Source: Rhodospirillales bacterium
Lineage (GTDB): Bacteria; Pseudomonadota; Alphaproteobacteria; Micavibrionales; Micavibrionaceae
Assembly: GCA_020638335.1 (NCBI GenBank)
Contig: JACKIT010000009.1
Span: 1-49,544, forward strand
DNA: 49,544 nucleotides
Direction of reading: 5' to 3'
Part shown: one piece after another, positions 39,783-48,786 of the stretch
How the letters are laid out: each line of letters begins with the position of its first letter
Numbering within the stretch: the stretch's first letter is position 1
Translations under genes and position numbers: made by a program
The notes under the pieces: model-generated
What the model saw: only the letters and a program-made list of their open reading frames with translations
What the model was told of the DNA's origin: nothing
Database searches by the model: none

Positions 39783-40667
39783 ATGACATATATTGATGAT
39801 CCGCAGACACAAAAAGCGAATATGGATTATATTCGCAGTTCGATGAATGAGCCGCTTTTGGAAAAAGAACATGAGCTGGATTTGGCGCGGCGTTGGCGTC
39901 ATAAAAAAGATGAGCGCGCGTTGCATGAGCTTGTGAAATCCTACACACGACTGGTTATTTCAGTGGCTTCACGTTTTCGCAATTATGGCCTGCCGATGGG
40001 CGACCTTATTCAGGAAGGCAATGTCGGATTGATGCAGGCCGCAGAACGTTTTGATCCGGAGCGTGAAATCCGCTTTTCGACCTATGCGACGTGGTGGATT
40101 CGCGCGAGCATTCAGGATTACGTCTTAAGGAACTGGTCGATTGTGCGCACCGGTACGACTGCGGCGCAAAAATCCCTGTTCTTTAATTACCGCCGCCTGC
40201 GCGCAAAGATTGAGCGCATAGCCGAGAGTGAGGGCCTTAATGATACTCACCGGGCAGAAATAGCCAAAATATTGAACGTAAAGGTCAAAGATGTAGAGGC
40301 TATGGAGAGCCGCTTGTCGGGCACAGATCAATCTCTGAATGCCCATATTGGTCAGGATGGCGAGGATGAATGGCAGAGCTTGTTGAGTGATGAGCGCCTG
40401 AATCCGGAAGAGATTGCGCTGCATGTTGTGGATTCTGAAGCGCGATCGAAATGGCTGAACAATGCGCTGCGCGACCTGAGCGATCGGGAGCAGACTATTA
40501 TTCGCCAGCGGCATTTGGGCCAAGGGGTTGTGACACTTGAGGCGCTTGGCCAAGAGCTGGGCGTAAGCAAGGAGCGTGTGCGCCAGCTTGAGGCGCGCGC
40601 GATGGAAAAGCTGAAAATATCGATTGAAGATCAAGTCGGTATTGGCCGTGAAATGTTTTTTGGCTAG
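39783..40667 (+). CDS. rpoH: RNA polymerase sigma-32 factor RpoH
   Basis: Heat-shock sigma factor. 294 residues from ATG 39783; ATGs at 39756 and 39774 lie before or against the AGGAGG site. Region 2 is canonical (GLPMGDLIQEGNVGLMQAAERFDPEREIRFSTYATWWIRASIQDYVLRNWSIVR is the family core, spanning residues ~73-125), with QKSLFFNYRRLRAKI (the RpoH box) after it, and region 4 ends LGVSKERVRQLEARAMEKLK. It would direct RNA polymerase to chaperone and protease genes. A candidate leader hairpin precedes it. Confidence 0.95.
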   Translation: MTYIDDPQTQKANMDYIRSSMNEPLLEKEHELDLARRWRHKKDERALHELVKSYTRLVISVASRFRNYGLPMGDLIQEGNVGLMQAAERFDPEREIRFSTYATWWIRASIQDYVLRNWSIVRTGTTAAQKSLFFNYRRLRAKIERIAESEGLNDTHRAEIAKILNVKVKDVEAMESRLSGTDQSLNAHIGQDGEDEWQSLLSDERLNPEEIALHVVDSEARSKWLNNALRDLSDREQTIIRQRHLGQGVVTLEALGQELGVSKERVRQLEARAMEKLKISIEDQVGIGREMFFG

Positions 40668-40743
40668 GCAGCCGTGTAGTCGTTTCTGCTTAAGAAGAAT
40701 AAGGCACCCCCTCCCACTGTGGGTAAGGCTTCTGTCGAAGCCA

Positions 40744-40852
40744 ACCCTCGTTGCCCTCCCCCGCAAAGCAAAAGCGAAGCTTTTGTTTGCTACTTAAAAA
40801 AGCGAACAATCCCTTTGGGATTGCTTCGCGGGGGAGGGTTTGGGTGAGGGTA
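40744..40852. repeat. GC-rich composite palindromic element after rpoH
   Basis: GCCCTCCCCCGC (40753-40764) is mirrored by GCGGGGGAGGG (40828-40838), with outer CCCTC and GAGGG arms. Inside are GCGAAGC and a CAATCCC-ttt-GGGATTG hairpin. It occupies most of the gap between rpoH and the convergent M48 protease gene, and resembles in style the element at 28537-28666. Confidence 0.75.
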
Positions 40853-40900
40853 TTTGGTTATAGTAATGTCGGATTTTTATTTGGAAGGACTATATATTCT

Positions 40901-42349
40901 TTACTCCACGATTTTCTTATACATCCATCCGGCCTGCAACGACTCGCCTGTATTCAGACCATTGAGTACGCGGAAACGTTCTTCCTGAAGATTGGTGAAA
41001 GGCTGACGACGAGCAATGGACGCTACGCTATCACCGGGTTGAGCCGTGAAGGTCTGGAGATGGTATGGACGCACGGCGTTTTTCTCTTGTTCGCTCATAG
41101 AGCGGAAGCTATAGGTCGCCGCCTTTAAGCCTTCTATCTGCGTGGCTGGAGCGCCTTGGGGAATCGCCATCTGGAAACGGGCAAAGCGATCTCCATATTG
41201 AATAGCCACCAAACGGATCGTCACAGGCCGACCATTAATATTTCCGTCGAAGCTAGCGGTGGCGCCTGCGCGGCCATGGACATTGATAGCTTCAAGACCT
41301 TGCAACTGGCGATCCTTGACCCAACTCTGCACATAGCTGCGCGGATCTAAGCCATGCTTATTTGCAGCCATATCAAAAATCAACACTGCACCGTTACTCG
41401 CGCTTGCGGTGATTTGAGAGGGGCTGTTTTTTAAATTAAAGCCTGCGGGCGCGCTGAAGGTAAAGCCCATTTGCGGATGATAAAAGCTTTGACCGCGAAC
41501 AAACCCCTGGGCGGCGCTGTCACCATAGATCATGCCGTTGATGGCATTGAGGTGAGCATCCCGGTTTATCTTTCCACCGCTTGGGTAACCCTGAGCCTGA
41601 ACGCGGGTTTGCGCAACGCGATCAGCGGTGGCCGGATGTGTTGAAAAATAGCTAAAGCCATTTGCGTTACCGTTGCCCGCCAAGCGGCTGTCGAGGTCTG
41701 ATTGTGCCTTTAACGCGCTTAGGAATTTAGCCATCGCGTTACCATCATAACCGCCATGGGTCATGTAGCGGAGGCCGAGAGAGTCGGCTTCGCTTTCCTG
41801 CCCGCGTGAATATGAGCTTAAATAAAGGTTTGCACCAATGCCCAAAGCTTGCGAGGCTCCCTCACTGCCTAAAACAGCGGAGAGCACCCCTGCCCCCAGC
41901 GTGGTGACTACGCCGCGCGAATAGCGTTCTGCGGAATGGCGCCCGGTAATGTGGCCGGTTTCATGGGCCAGTACGGCGGCGAGTTCGGCCTCGCTATTGG
42001 CAAGAGCCAGCAGCCCGCGTGAAACGTAGATATAGCCGCCCGGAAGTGCAAAGGCGTTGACGATGGGGCTATCAAGAACGAAGAATTTGTAGCGAACATC
42101 GGGGCGTTCGGTTTTGGCGGTGACCTTTTGGCCGACACTGGTAACGTAAGCGTTAACTTTGTCGTCTTTATAAAAGCCGAATTGCTGTTCAATCTTTTGA
42201 TGCTCGGATGCGCCGACCTGCACTTCCTGCTGGGGCGACATCAGGGCGGTAAATTGCTGTTGACCAGTGGCCGGGTTTGTCGAGCAACCCGCTAATACGA
42301 GCATCAAAAAAACGCTTAAAATTGTAAACAAAGCCTTGAAATGTCGCAT
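40901..42349 (-). CDS. M48-family metalloprotease lipoprotein (BepA/LoiP-like)
   Basis: 482 residues from ATG 42349. The signal peptide ends in lipobox LAGC, so it is a lipoprotein in the envelope. The zinc motif HETGH with the third ligand in SRGQESEADSLGLRYM identifies a gluzincin M48 protease. Next comes a region around GFTFSAPAGFNLKN found in alphaproteobacterial members, and a C-terminal LysM-like segment (TAQPGDSVASIARRQPFTNLQEERFRVLNGL) that may bind peptidoglycan. Likely outer-membrane protein quality control. Its 5' end is opposite the next gene's start. Confidence 0.9.
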   Translation of the reverse strand: MRHFKALFTILSVFLMLVLAGCSTNPATGQQQFTALMSPQQEVQVGASEHQKIEQQFGFYKDDKVNAYVTSVGQKVTAKTERPDVRYKFFVLDSPIVNAFALPGGYIYVSRGLLALANSEAELAAVLAHETGHITGRHSAERYSRGVVTTLGAGVLSAVLGSEGASQALGIGANLYLSSYSRGQESEADSLGLRYMTHGGYDGNAMAKFLSALKAQSDLDSRLAGNGNANGFSYFSTHPATADRVAQTRVQAQGYPSGGKINRDAHLNAINGMIYGDSAAQGFVRGQSFYHPQMGFTFSAPAGFNLKNSPSQITASASNGAVLIFDMAANKHGLDPRSYVQSWVKDRQLQGLEAINVHGRAGATASFDGNINGRPVTIRLVAIQYGDRFARFQMAIPQGAPATQIEGLKAATYSFRSMSEQEKNAVRPYHLQTFTAQPGDSVASIARRQPFTNLQEERFRVLNGLNTGESLQAGWMYKKIVE

Positions 42350-42370
42350 CAAAACCATCCACTCTTAGTT

Positions 42371-43255
42371 ATGCTTTTTAAAAACTGCCACATCTTAGTC
42401 TTTTTCCTGCTGCTCGCCAACTTTTTCAGCATAAGCCTTGCGCAAGGGCAAGAAGCCGCTCCCCTGGCCGCCAATGATTTCAGTGTGCTCAAGAAAACCG
42501 GCGAGGCGCAGGTGTTGGAAGTCATCAGCCCGCTGACGGTGAAACTCAGCAATGGCGATATCGCCTTCCTGCCAGGGGTGCATTTCCCAGACTACGATTA
42601 TACGGATGAGGGCACCGGTCCCTTCGCCCTTACCGCCCTTAAGGTTCTTAAAGACATGCTTGAAGGGCAAAGGGTGGAAATTTACCAGACACCGAAAAAA
42701 GACTGGGGGCGGACCAACCGGATGGGCCATGCGCTGGCGCATCTTGTGCGGGCCGATAATGGGCTGTGGGCGCAAGGGATGTTGATCCGCCTTGGGCTCG
42801 CGCAAGTCAAAACATCTCAACGCAACCCGGAAATGGCAGCGCAGCTTTATGCGCTGGAGGCGGAAGCACGCAAAGAGAAAATTGGCATTTGGGAAAATGA
42901 TGATGTTATCCTGAGCCCGGAAGATGCGCTAAAACATCTCAATAGTTTTCAGATTATCGAGGGGAAAATTCAAAGCGCAGCGATGAAAAAAAACCGGGTT
43001 TACCTCAATTTTGGCGGGAACTGGCGTGATGATTTCACCGTATCAATTGCGCCGGAGGACCGGAGAATATTTTCGAAAGCTGAGATTAATCCGCTGGACT
43101 GGAATGGTGCGCATGTGCGCGTGCGGGGCTGGGTTGAAGAGTATAACGGCGCGTATATTGAAATCGACCACCCTCAAGCGCTGGAGGTTTTAAGTGATCG
43201 GTTGACGGTGAACGACGGACAGTCTAGCCTTAATTCATCCAACATAGAACAATAA
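42371..43255 (+). CDS. Secreted staphylococcal-nuclease-like (TNase-fold) protein
   Basis: 294 residues from ATG 42371; an in-frame ATG at 42341 would overlap the divergent protease gene. Signal peptide at residues ~1-24 (CHILVFFLLLANFFSISLA). The TNase-like domain (~40-180) has LSNGDIAFLPGVHFPD, MLEGQRVEIYQTPKKDWGRTNRMGHALAHL and the late EAEARKEKIGIWE typical of the fold, but I cannot confirm all catalytic Arg/Glu/Arg residues. A second small beta domain follows (NRVYLNFGGNWRDDFTVSI). Possibly nuclease, possibly only nucleic-acid or ligand binding. Confidence 0.78.
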   Translation: MLFKNCHILVFFLLLANFFSISLAQGQEAAPLAANDFSVLKKTGEAQVLEVISPLTVKLSNGDIAFLPGVHFPDYDYTDEGTGPFALTALKVLKDMLEGQRVEIYQTPKKDWGRTNRMGHALAHLVRADNGLWAQGMLIRLGLAQVKTSQRNPEMAAQLYALEAEARKEKIGIWENDDVILSPEDALKHLNSFQIIEGKIQSAAMKKNRVYLNFGGNWRDDFTVSIAPEDRRIFSKAEINPLDWNGAHVRVRGWVEEYNGAYIEIDHPQALEVLSDRLTVNDGQSSLNSSNIEQ

Positions 43256-43258
43256 TGC

Positions 43259-44242
43259 ATGCCTCATCGTAAAAAGACCGCGCATACAAGCCATACGCCT
43301 TTACTGGATTTGTTTCCTGCGATTACACCCTATTCCAGCGGATTTTTAGAGGTTGACGATACTCATACGCTGTATTGGGAACAAAGCGGCAATCCGGACG
43401 GCGTACCTATTTTATTTTTGCATGGCGGACCGGGGGCCGGGGCAACGCCAGTGCATCGACGTTTTTTTGATCCGGATCATTACCGGATTGTGATTTTTGA
43501 TCAGCGCGGGTCGGGGCGATCACATCCTTTGGGGTGTCTGGAAAATAACACAACAGCGCATCTGGTTGATGATATTGAACGGCTTCGCAAACATTTGCGA
43601 ATTGAACGCTGGCATATTTTTGGCGGATCGTGGGGAAGTACATTATCGCTGTCTTATGCAACCGCGCATCCTCAGCGTTGCATCAGCATGATCTTGCGCG
43701 GGATTTTTTTGTGTGAACAAGATGAGATTGACTGGTTTCTTTACGGTATGCGTAATATCTTTCCCGAGGCGTGGGAACAGTTTGCAAGCTTTTTACCGGA
43801 AGACGAGCAAAATAATTTGCTTAATGGGTATTACAAAATTTTAACCGGGAATGATGAGAATCGGCAGCTTGAGGCCGCTATTCGCTGGAGCCTTTATGAA
43901 GGGGCTTGCGCTTCATTGTTTCCTAATTATGAGACCATTACAACGGACGAGCAAAAAGACCATGCGCTGGCGCTGGCACGGATCGAAGCGCATTATTTTA
44001 AATATGAGGCGATTGGCCCTGAGCACAGCCTTTTGAACAGTATTGATAAAATCCGGGAGATCCATTCTACGATCATTCATGGGCGCTATGATGTCATTTG
44101 TCCGATTCAAACAGCGCATAGACTGCATCAACTCTGGCCAGAAGCCGATTATATCGTCGTACCTGATGCCGGGCATTCCGCGCTTGATCCCGCGCTGCGT
44201 TCGCGCTTGATTGAAGCAACAGAACGTGCCAAAACCCTTTAG
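43259..44242 (+). CDS. pip: Proline iminopeptidase
   Basis: Removes N-terminal proline from peptides. 327 residues, alpha/beta fold with HGGPGAG (oxyanion motif), FDQRGSGRSHP, nucleophile motif GGSWGSTLSLSYA (Ser near residue 124), acid in HGRYDVICP (Asp), and catalytic His in PDAGHSALD. The MILRGIFL sequence after the nucleophile is typical of S33 Pip enzymes. It starts 3 bases after the nuclease-like gene, so the two share a transcript. Confidence 0.92.
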   Translation: MPHRKKTAHTSHTPLLDLFPAITPYSSGFLEVDDTHTLYWEQSGNPDGVPILFLHGGPGAGATPVHRRFFDPDHYRIVIFDQRGSGRSHPLGCLENNTTAHLVDDIERLRKHLRIERWHIFGGSWGSTLSLSYATAHPQRCISMILRGIFLCEQDEIDWFLYGMRNIFPEAWEQFASFLPEDEQNNLLNGYYKILTGNDENRQLEAAIRWSLYEGACASLFPNYETITTDEQKDHALALARIEAHYFKYEAIGPEHSLLNSIDKIREIHSTIIHGRYDVICPIQTAHRLHQLWPEADYIVVPDAGHSALDPALRSRLIEATERAKTL

Positions 44243-44314
44243 CAAACTGTGATAAATGGCCTACAGCACCTATAAACAGAGCGGAATATGAATAACGACA
44301 AAGACGAGATTAAA

Positions 44315-45520
44315 ATGAGTTTTCAATCAATCCGGGATATGGATTTAAAGGACAAGCGGGTTTTATTGCGCGCGGATTTAAACGTACCGGCGCGGCGCGG
44401 CAAAGTGACGGACACAACGCGCATTGATCGTTTAAAGCCGACGATTGATTTTCTGCGGGACGCCGGAGCACGAATCCTGATCCTGTCACATTTTGGCCGC
44501 CCGGAAGGCGAACAAAACCCGGAAATGTCGCTGGCATTTTTGACACCAACTCTGGAAGAACGGTGGGGCTGTGATATTCGTTTTAGCCCCGATTGTATTG
44601 GCCCGAAGGCCGAAGCAGTGATTGCCAAGATGGGCGAAGGCGATGTTACGCTGCTGGAAAATGTGCGTTTTTACAAAGAAGAAAAGCAAAATACGCCTGA
44701 ATTCGTCTCCAAGCTAGCGGCACTGGGAGATGTTTTCATCAATGATGCGTTTTCAGCGGCGCATCGCGCCCATGCGAGTACGGAAGGGCTGGCGCATGTT
44801 CTTCCGGCGGCGGCGGGGCTATTGATGGAACAAGAACTGAATGCTCTGGATGCAGCATTGGAACACCCGCAAAAACCAGTAGCGGCTATTGTTGGCGGCT
44901 CGAAAATTTCGACCAAGCTCGGTGTGCTTAATAATATCGTACAAAAAGTCGATTATTTAATTTTGGGCGGCGCGATGGCTAATACCTTTCTTTATGCCAA
45001 TGGCACGGATGTCGGCAGTTCACTGTGCGAAACCAACATGAAGGAGGAAGCGCTGAAAATTTCTGAAACGGCGAAAAAGCATGGCTGCGAAATTGTGCTA
45101 CCGATTGATAGCATCGTGGTCAATGAATTGAAACTTAATGCACCATCCGAAACCGTTGATTCCCAAGCCATCCCGGATGATAAAATGGCTATTGATGTCG
45201 GCCCGAAAAGCATTGCTTATGTCGAAAACATTCTTGAAAAAAGCAAGACTTTGCTCTGGAACGGACCAATGGGCGTGTTTGAGCTGAAGCCTTTTGATAC
45301 CGGCACCAATGCGCTGGCGCACAAAGCTGCGGAACAAACAAAAGCCGGAAAGCTGGTCAGTATTGCCGGTGGCGGCGATACGGTTGCTGCCTTGGAAAAT
45401 GCCGAAGTCTGTCAGGATTTCACTTACATTTCTACTGCGGGCGGTGCGTTTCTGGAGTGGTTGAAGGGGGAAACATTGCCTGGTGTAGAAGCTCTCTATA
45501 CTGCAAAAAAAGCCGCCTGA
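44315..45520 (+). CDS. pgk: Phosphoglycerate kinase
   Basis: Glycolytic enzyme transferring phosphate from 1,3-bisphosphoglycerate to ADP. 401 residues from ATG 44315, opening MSFQSIRDMDLKDKRVLLRADLNVP as the family does; ATG 44288 would add nine residues and also has a weak ribosome site. Other marks: ILILSHFGRPEGE, LLENVRFYKEE, NDAFSAAHRAHAST, KPVAAIVGGSKISTKLGVL, LWNGPMGVFE and the nucleotide loop GGGDTVAAL. No other glycolytic gene is adjacent. Its stop abuts the convergent DUF2336 gene with no gap. Confidence 0.95.
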   Translation: MSFQSIRDMDLKDKRVLLRADLNVPARRGKVTDTTRIDRLKPTIDFLRDAGARILILSHFGRPEGEQNPEMSLAFLTPTLEERWGCDIRFSPDCIGPKAEAVIAKMGEGDVTLLENVRFYKEEKQNTPEFVSKLAALGDVFINDAFSAAHRAHASTEGLAHVLPAAAGLLMEQELNALDAALEHPQKPVAAIVGGSKISTKLGVLNNIVQKVDYLILGGAMANTFLYANGTDVGSSLCETNMKEEALKISETAKKHGCEIVLPIDSIVVNELKLNAPSETVDSQAIPDDKMAIDVGPKSIAYVENILEKSKTLLWNGPMGVFELKPFDTGTNALAHKAAEQTKAGKLVSIAGGGDTVAALENAEVCQDFTYISTAGGAFLEWLKGETLPGVEALYTAKKAA

Positions 45521-46654
45521 TTATTTCTTCAGTTCTTCATCGAGAGAATTTTCGATGATATTGCGTGCGACCTCAGGTTTGATTTTGTTGAAATAGCTTA
45601 TCGCTTTCGTCATATCGTTCAGCGCAACCATGTGGCCGTGGTTGCGGACGCGGTTTGTCAGTAAAAAAATCGAAATAAAATCTTCTTTTGGAACATCAAA
45701 AGCCTTACACGCTACGGCCAGCCCCTGCCCGCTGGTTTGAGAGAGAATTTCCAGCGTGGTCTTTGGAGGCAACCCTGAATAACGAGAGAATTGTGCGACA
45801 AAGGCCGCGATTTGCCCTCGGCGCAACGTGCCGAGCATGAGCTTAATGGTTAGCAGTCCTTTTTGCTTATAACGGTCTGCTGCTCTGAGGATAGCCTCGC
45901 TGGGCGCAAATTCACTGACAGCGTCACTGGCCTCAACCATTTCCACAATAACTTCATCGATGGTCTGAACTACAGATTGAGATTCAAAACCGTAGAGTGT
46001 TTTGACTTGTTCTTTTATTTCTTCACCAACATATGCATATAGGACTTTGGCCAATTCCGGGCCGACTTCTTCACGCCGCAAGAGCGGAGCGGCCAGTGCG
46101 TCAGATTGCTGGGCCAAGTCGCTAAGGATTGTCAGGCTGTATTCGGTTAAGTTGATATTTTTATTTTTGACCAGCTGAATCGCCGTATCGATATCACGCG
46201 TGTCAGTCAGCAAGTTCATAATCTGGTTGCTCATGTTCTCGCGCCGCGCTATGGCCTGCCAGTATTCCGGGCCTTTGGACTTAATGATATAAATCAAATC
46301 CATATCTCCTAGAACCGGGCTCTTACTTAAAACAGGTGCTGCGACAGGAATTTCATCATTGGCCAACTGCAAAATGAGACGTAGCGGCACATTTTCCAAA
46401 ACAGCGAGGCGTTCAGATAAAGCTTCCCGCAGGTCTATTTCTGCCTGGCGCATCAGACCGATAAGCACATCGGCGATCAATTCGCTTTCTTTGGGAGAAA
46501 GCTCCATCTCCAGTAATTCGCTAACAGCCGAAGTCAGTTCAGCACGCGCAAGAGGCTTGTCATCGCTGGCCAAACCATGCAGCTTGTGAGAATCATATAG
46601 TCGCACCAATAAAGGTGTTACTGTTGATGTCTTATCTAAAAAACTTAGATCCAT
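45521..46654 (-). CDS. DUF2336 domain protein
   Basis: 377 residues of almost all-helical sequence of the DUF2336 type, an alphaproteobacterial family of HEAT-like character, with LTSAVSELLEMELSPKESELIADVLIGLMRQAEIDLREALSERLA near the start and blocks such as DRYKQKGLLTIKLMLGTLRRGQIAAFVAQFS later. Function unknown in general; members are often encoded near motility or regulatory genes. ATG 46654, weak ribosome site. It is divergent from a small Gln-rich protein gene over 291 bases. Confidence 0.82.
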   Translation of the reverse strand: MDLSFLDKTSTVTPLLVRLYDSHKLHGLASDDKPLARAELTSAVSELLEMELSPKESELIADVLIGLMRQAEIDLREALSERLAVLENVPLRLILQLANDEIPVAAPVLSKSPVLGDMDLIYIIKSKGPEYWQAIARRENMSNQIMNLLTDTRDIDTAIQLVKNKNINLTEYSLTILSDLAQQSDALAAPLLRREEVGPELAKVLYAYVGEEIKEQVKTLYGFESQSVVQTIDEVIVEMVEASDAVSEFAPSEAILRAADRYKQKGLLTIKLMLGTLRRGQIAAFVAQFSRYSGLPPKTTLEILSQTSGQGLAVACKAFDVPKEDFISIFLLTNRVRNHGHMVALNDMTKAISYFNKIKPEVARNIIENSLDEELKK

Positions 46655-46945
46655 AAGATGCCCCAGACTGCGTCATACTTTATTTATTTTATTTTTATAT
46701 AAGAAAACAATGAAGTACTTTGATATTCATAGCATTTTAGCTAAATTTTATATTGTTATTTCTGTTCTCTGCCTCTATATATACGGGGTATTCCTTACGT
46801 TTCAGTTAATAAAAAATTACCAAAAAATTAATGTATTTAATCCTCTCGCATTTGATTTATAGACTCCGCACCCTTATACTGTTTTTTAACGCTTATGAAG
46901 TACCCTATAGATTGGGGTTTCATTTTATAAAAAGGATACGATCTT

Positions 46946-47233
46946 ATGGCAGGACCATTAAGCGGCATTGCAGGGCAGCAGCAGATTCCTCTGGCGCAGC
47001 CCTCGCAGACATCCAATCAAAACACGAATGGCGTTCGTGGCCAGAATGAGCAGCAGCCAGAAGTTAACCGGGTTCAACCGCAAGGTGCGCCTGCGGCTGA
47101 AACGCAAAATACGGAAACGCATAATGAAGATGTGCTGCAGCAACAACTTCAGAATGCTTTGGCCTCTGACCAAGACGATCCTGCCGGCGGTGAAACGTTG
47201 CGGCGTGGTTCACTGGTTGATGTGGTGATTTAA
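46946..47233 (+). CDS. Small Gln-rich protein (95 aa)
   Basis: ATG 46946 with AAGGATA about 9 bases upstream. Low-complexity Gln/Asn/Pro-rich middle (NQNTNGVRGQNEQQPEVNRVQPQG), then an acidic helix (DVLQQQLQNALASDQDD), and a C-terminal RRGSLVDVVI. The MAGPLSGI start and the RGSLVDVxI end look like conserved terminal motifs with a disordered middle, perhaps a small exported or assembly-related protein. Function unknown. A strong terminator follows, supporting a monocistronic gene. The 291-base gap before it is AT-rich and shows no gene. Confidence 0.65.
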   Translation: MAGPLSGIAGQQQIPLAQPSQTSNQNTNGVRGQNEQQPEVNRVQPQGAPAAETQNTETHNEDVLQQQLQNALASDQDDPAGGETLRRGSLVDVVI

Positions 47234-47261
47234 ACAAAAGAGATTTTACGTTTGTGGGAAT

Positions 47262-47288
47262 GGGCGCTTCTTTTTGAAGCGCCCTTTC
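47262..47288 (+). terminator. Rho-independent terminator after the Gln-rich gene
   Basis: GGGCGCTTC (47262-47270), loop TTTTT, GAAGCGCCC (47276-47284), then TTTC. A perfect 9-bp stem. Confidence 0.85.
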
Positions 47289-47336
47289 GATTCTGGCCGG
47301 TGCGTTTCTAATTAGGGGGGCAGAACCTAAATGCGC

Positions 47337-48755
47337 TTATTGAAATGCGACTTCGTTGAAGCTGCGGAGTTTACGGCTATGGAGTTTTTCTGGCTGTAAT
47401 TCGCGTAGCATTTCCATGGCTCGAATACCAACCTGTAAGTGCTGGTCTACGCGCTGACGATAAAACGTATTGGCCATGCCCGGCAGCTTGAGCTGCCCGT
47501 GCAGAGGTTTGTCGGAGACGCATAGAAGCGTTCCATAAGGTACGCGAAAACGAAAACCGTTGGCAGCGATTGTGCCACTCTCCATATCCATGGCGATGGC
47601 TCGGCTTTGGCTGAGACGTTTATTTTGACGGATGGAAGAGCGCAGTTCCCAATTGCGGTCATCGGTCGTGGCGACTGTGCCTGTGCGCATGACTTTTTTG
47701 ATGTCGTAACCCTCAAAGCCGCAAATTTCGCTCACGGCTTTTTCCAGTGCAACTTGAATTTCCGCCAGAGCGGGAATAGGAATGTTGGTCGGCAGATCGG
47801 TATCGAGAATGTTATCTTCACGTAAGTAGCCGTGGGCGAGAACATAATCACCGAGATTTTGAGAATTGCGCAGTCCTGCGCAATGGCCGAGCATCAGCCA
47901 CGCATGCGGACGCAGTACAGCGATGTGGTCGGTGATGGTTTTGGCATTGGAGGGGCCAACGCCGATATTGACCATGGTGATCCCCTTACCGTCTTTGCGT
48001 TTGAGATGATAGGCCGGCATTTGCGGCAGACGTGTGGCTGCGGCAGGCTGGATAAATTCGCTATAACCGTCTTTTCCTGCTTTGCTCTCGCCGATTTTAA
48101 CAAATTCATCGATATAGAATTGATAGTTTGTAAAGATCACAAAATTCTGAAAATGTTCTGCAGGCATGCCACAATAATGGCGCAGACGCTGAATGCTGAG
48201 ATCAACGCGCGGCGCGGTAAAGAGCGCGAGCGGTCGGTCCTGCCCTTCTGCGGGTATATATGTGCCATTAGCGATTTCATCGTCCATAATATCCAGATTC
48301 GGCATATCGAATAGATCCGGTAGGTCTTTAAGCTGTTCTGCTTCCAAATCGCCCTCAAGGTGAAATTCTTCACCCAGCGCGAAATGCAATGGAATCGGCG
48401 TATTGCTAACACCGACTTCAATCGTAATATCGTGATTTTTTATGATATTACGAAATTGTTCGAGATAGTAACTGGCAAAAATATCCGGGCGGGTCAGGGT
48501 TATGCTATATGTGCCGGGGCGCGGAGCAAAGCCATAGGACAGCCTCGTATCCGTGCGGCGTGCATATTTGGTCGAAATGCGCGCATAAGGGTAAAATGCA
48601 CGGCTGCGGCCCTCTACCCCCTCACCTTTGGTCAGCGCGTCAAAGCGGGCGCGCAGGAAGGCAATCTGGGTATCATAGATAATTTTGACCTGCGCCAAAA
48701 CTTCTTCAGGCGCTGAGCAGGTTTGGGGGGCGATCATATCGGGAGAGTGTATCAT
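47337..48755 (-). CDS. amn: AMP nucleosidase
   Basis: Hydrolyses AMP to adenine and ribose-5-phosphate. 472 residues, the family length. An N-terminal Amn-specific domain (YARISTKYARRTDTRLSYGF, SHPGTYSITLTRPDIF) is followed by a nucleoside-phosphorylase-like catalytic domain with MVNIGVGPSNAKTITDHIAVLRP, WLMLGHCAGLRNSQNLGDYVLAHGYLRED and the AIAMDMESGTIAANGFRFRVPYGTLLCVSDKPLHG active-site region (residues ~385-420), in which MDMES is the ribose-binding Glu motif. Encoded next to ftsY on the same strand, 31 bases downstream of its stop. Confidence 0.95.
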   Translation of the reverse strand: MIHSPDMIAPQTCSAPEEVLAQVKIIYDTQIAFLRARFDALTKGEGVEGRSRAFYPYARISTKYARRTDTRLSYGFAPRPGTYSITLTRPDIFASYYLEQFRNIIKNHDITIEVGVSNTPIPLHFALGEEFHLEGDLEAEQLKDLPDLFDMPNLDIMDDEIANGTYIPAEGQDRPLALFTAPRVDLSIQRLRHYCGMPAEHFQNFVIFTNYQFYIDEFVKIGESKAGKDGYSEFIQPAAATRLPQMPAYHLKRKDGKGITMVNIGVGPSNAKTITDHIAVLRPHAWLMLGHCAGLRNSQNLGDYVLAHGYLREDNILDTDLPTNIPIPALAEIQVALEKAVSEICGFEGYDIKKVMRTGTVATTDDRNWELRSSIRQNKRLSQSRAIAMDMESGTIAANGFRFRVPYGTLLCVSDKPLHGQLKLPGMANTFYRQRVDQHLQVGIRAMEMLRELQPEKLHSRKLRSFNEVAFQ

Positions 48756-48786
48756 CCTTTTATTATCGCAGATTTTTTGTTATTTA

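Noticed and set aside
46831..47049. Open frame before the Gln-rich gene
   Set aside because: It overlaps the better-supported gene in another frame and lies in AT-rich noncoding sequence.
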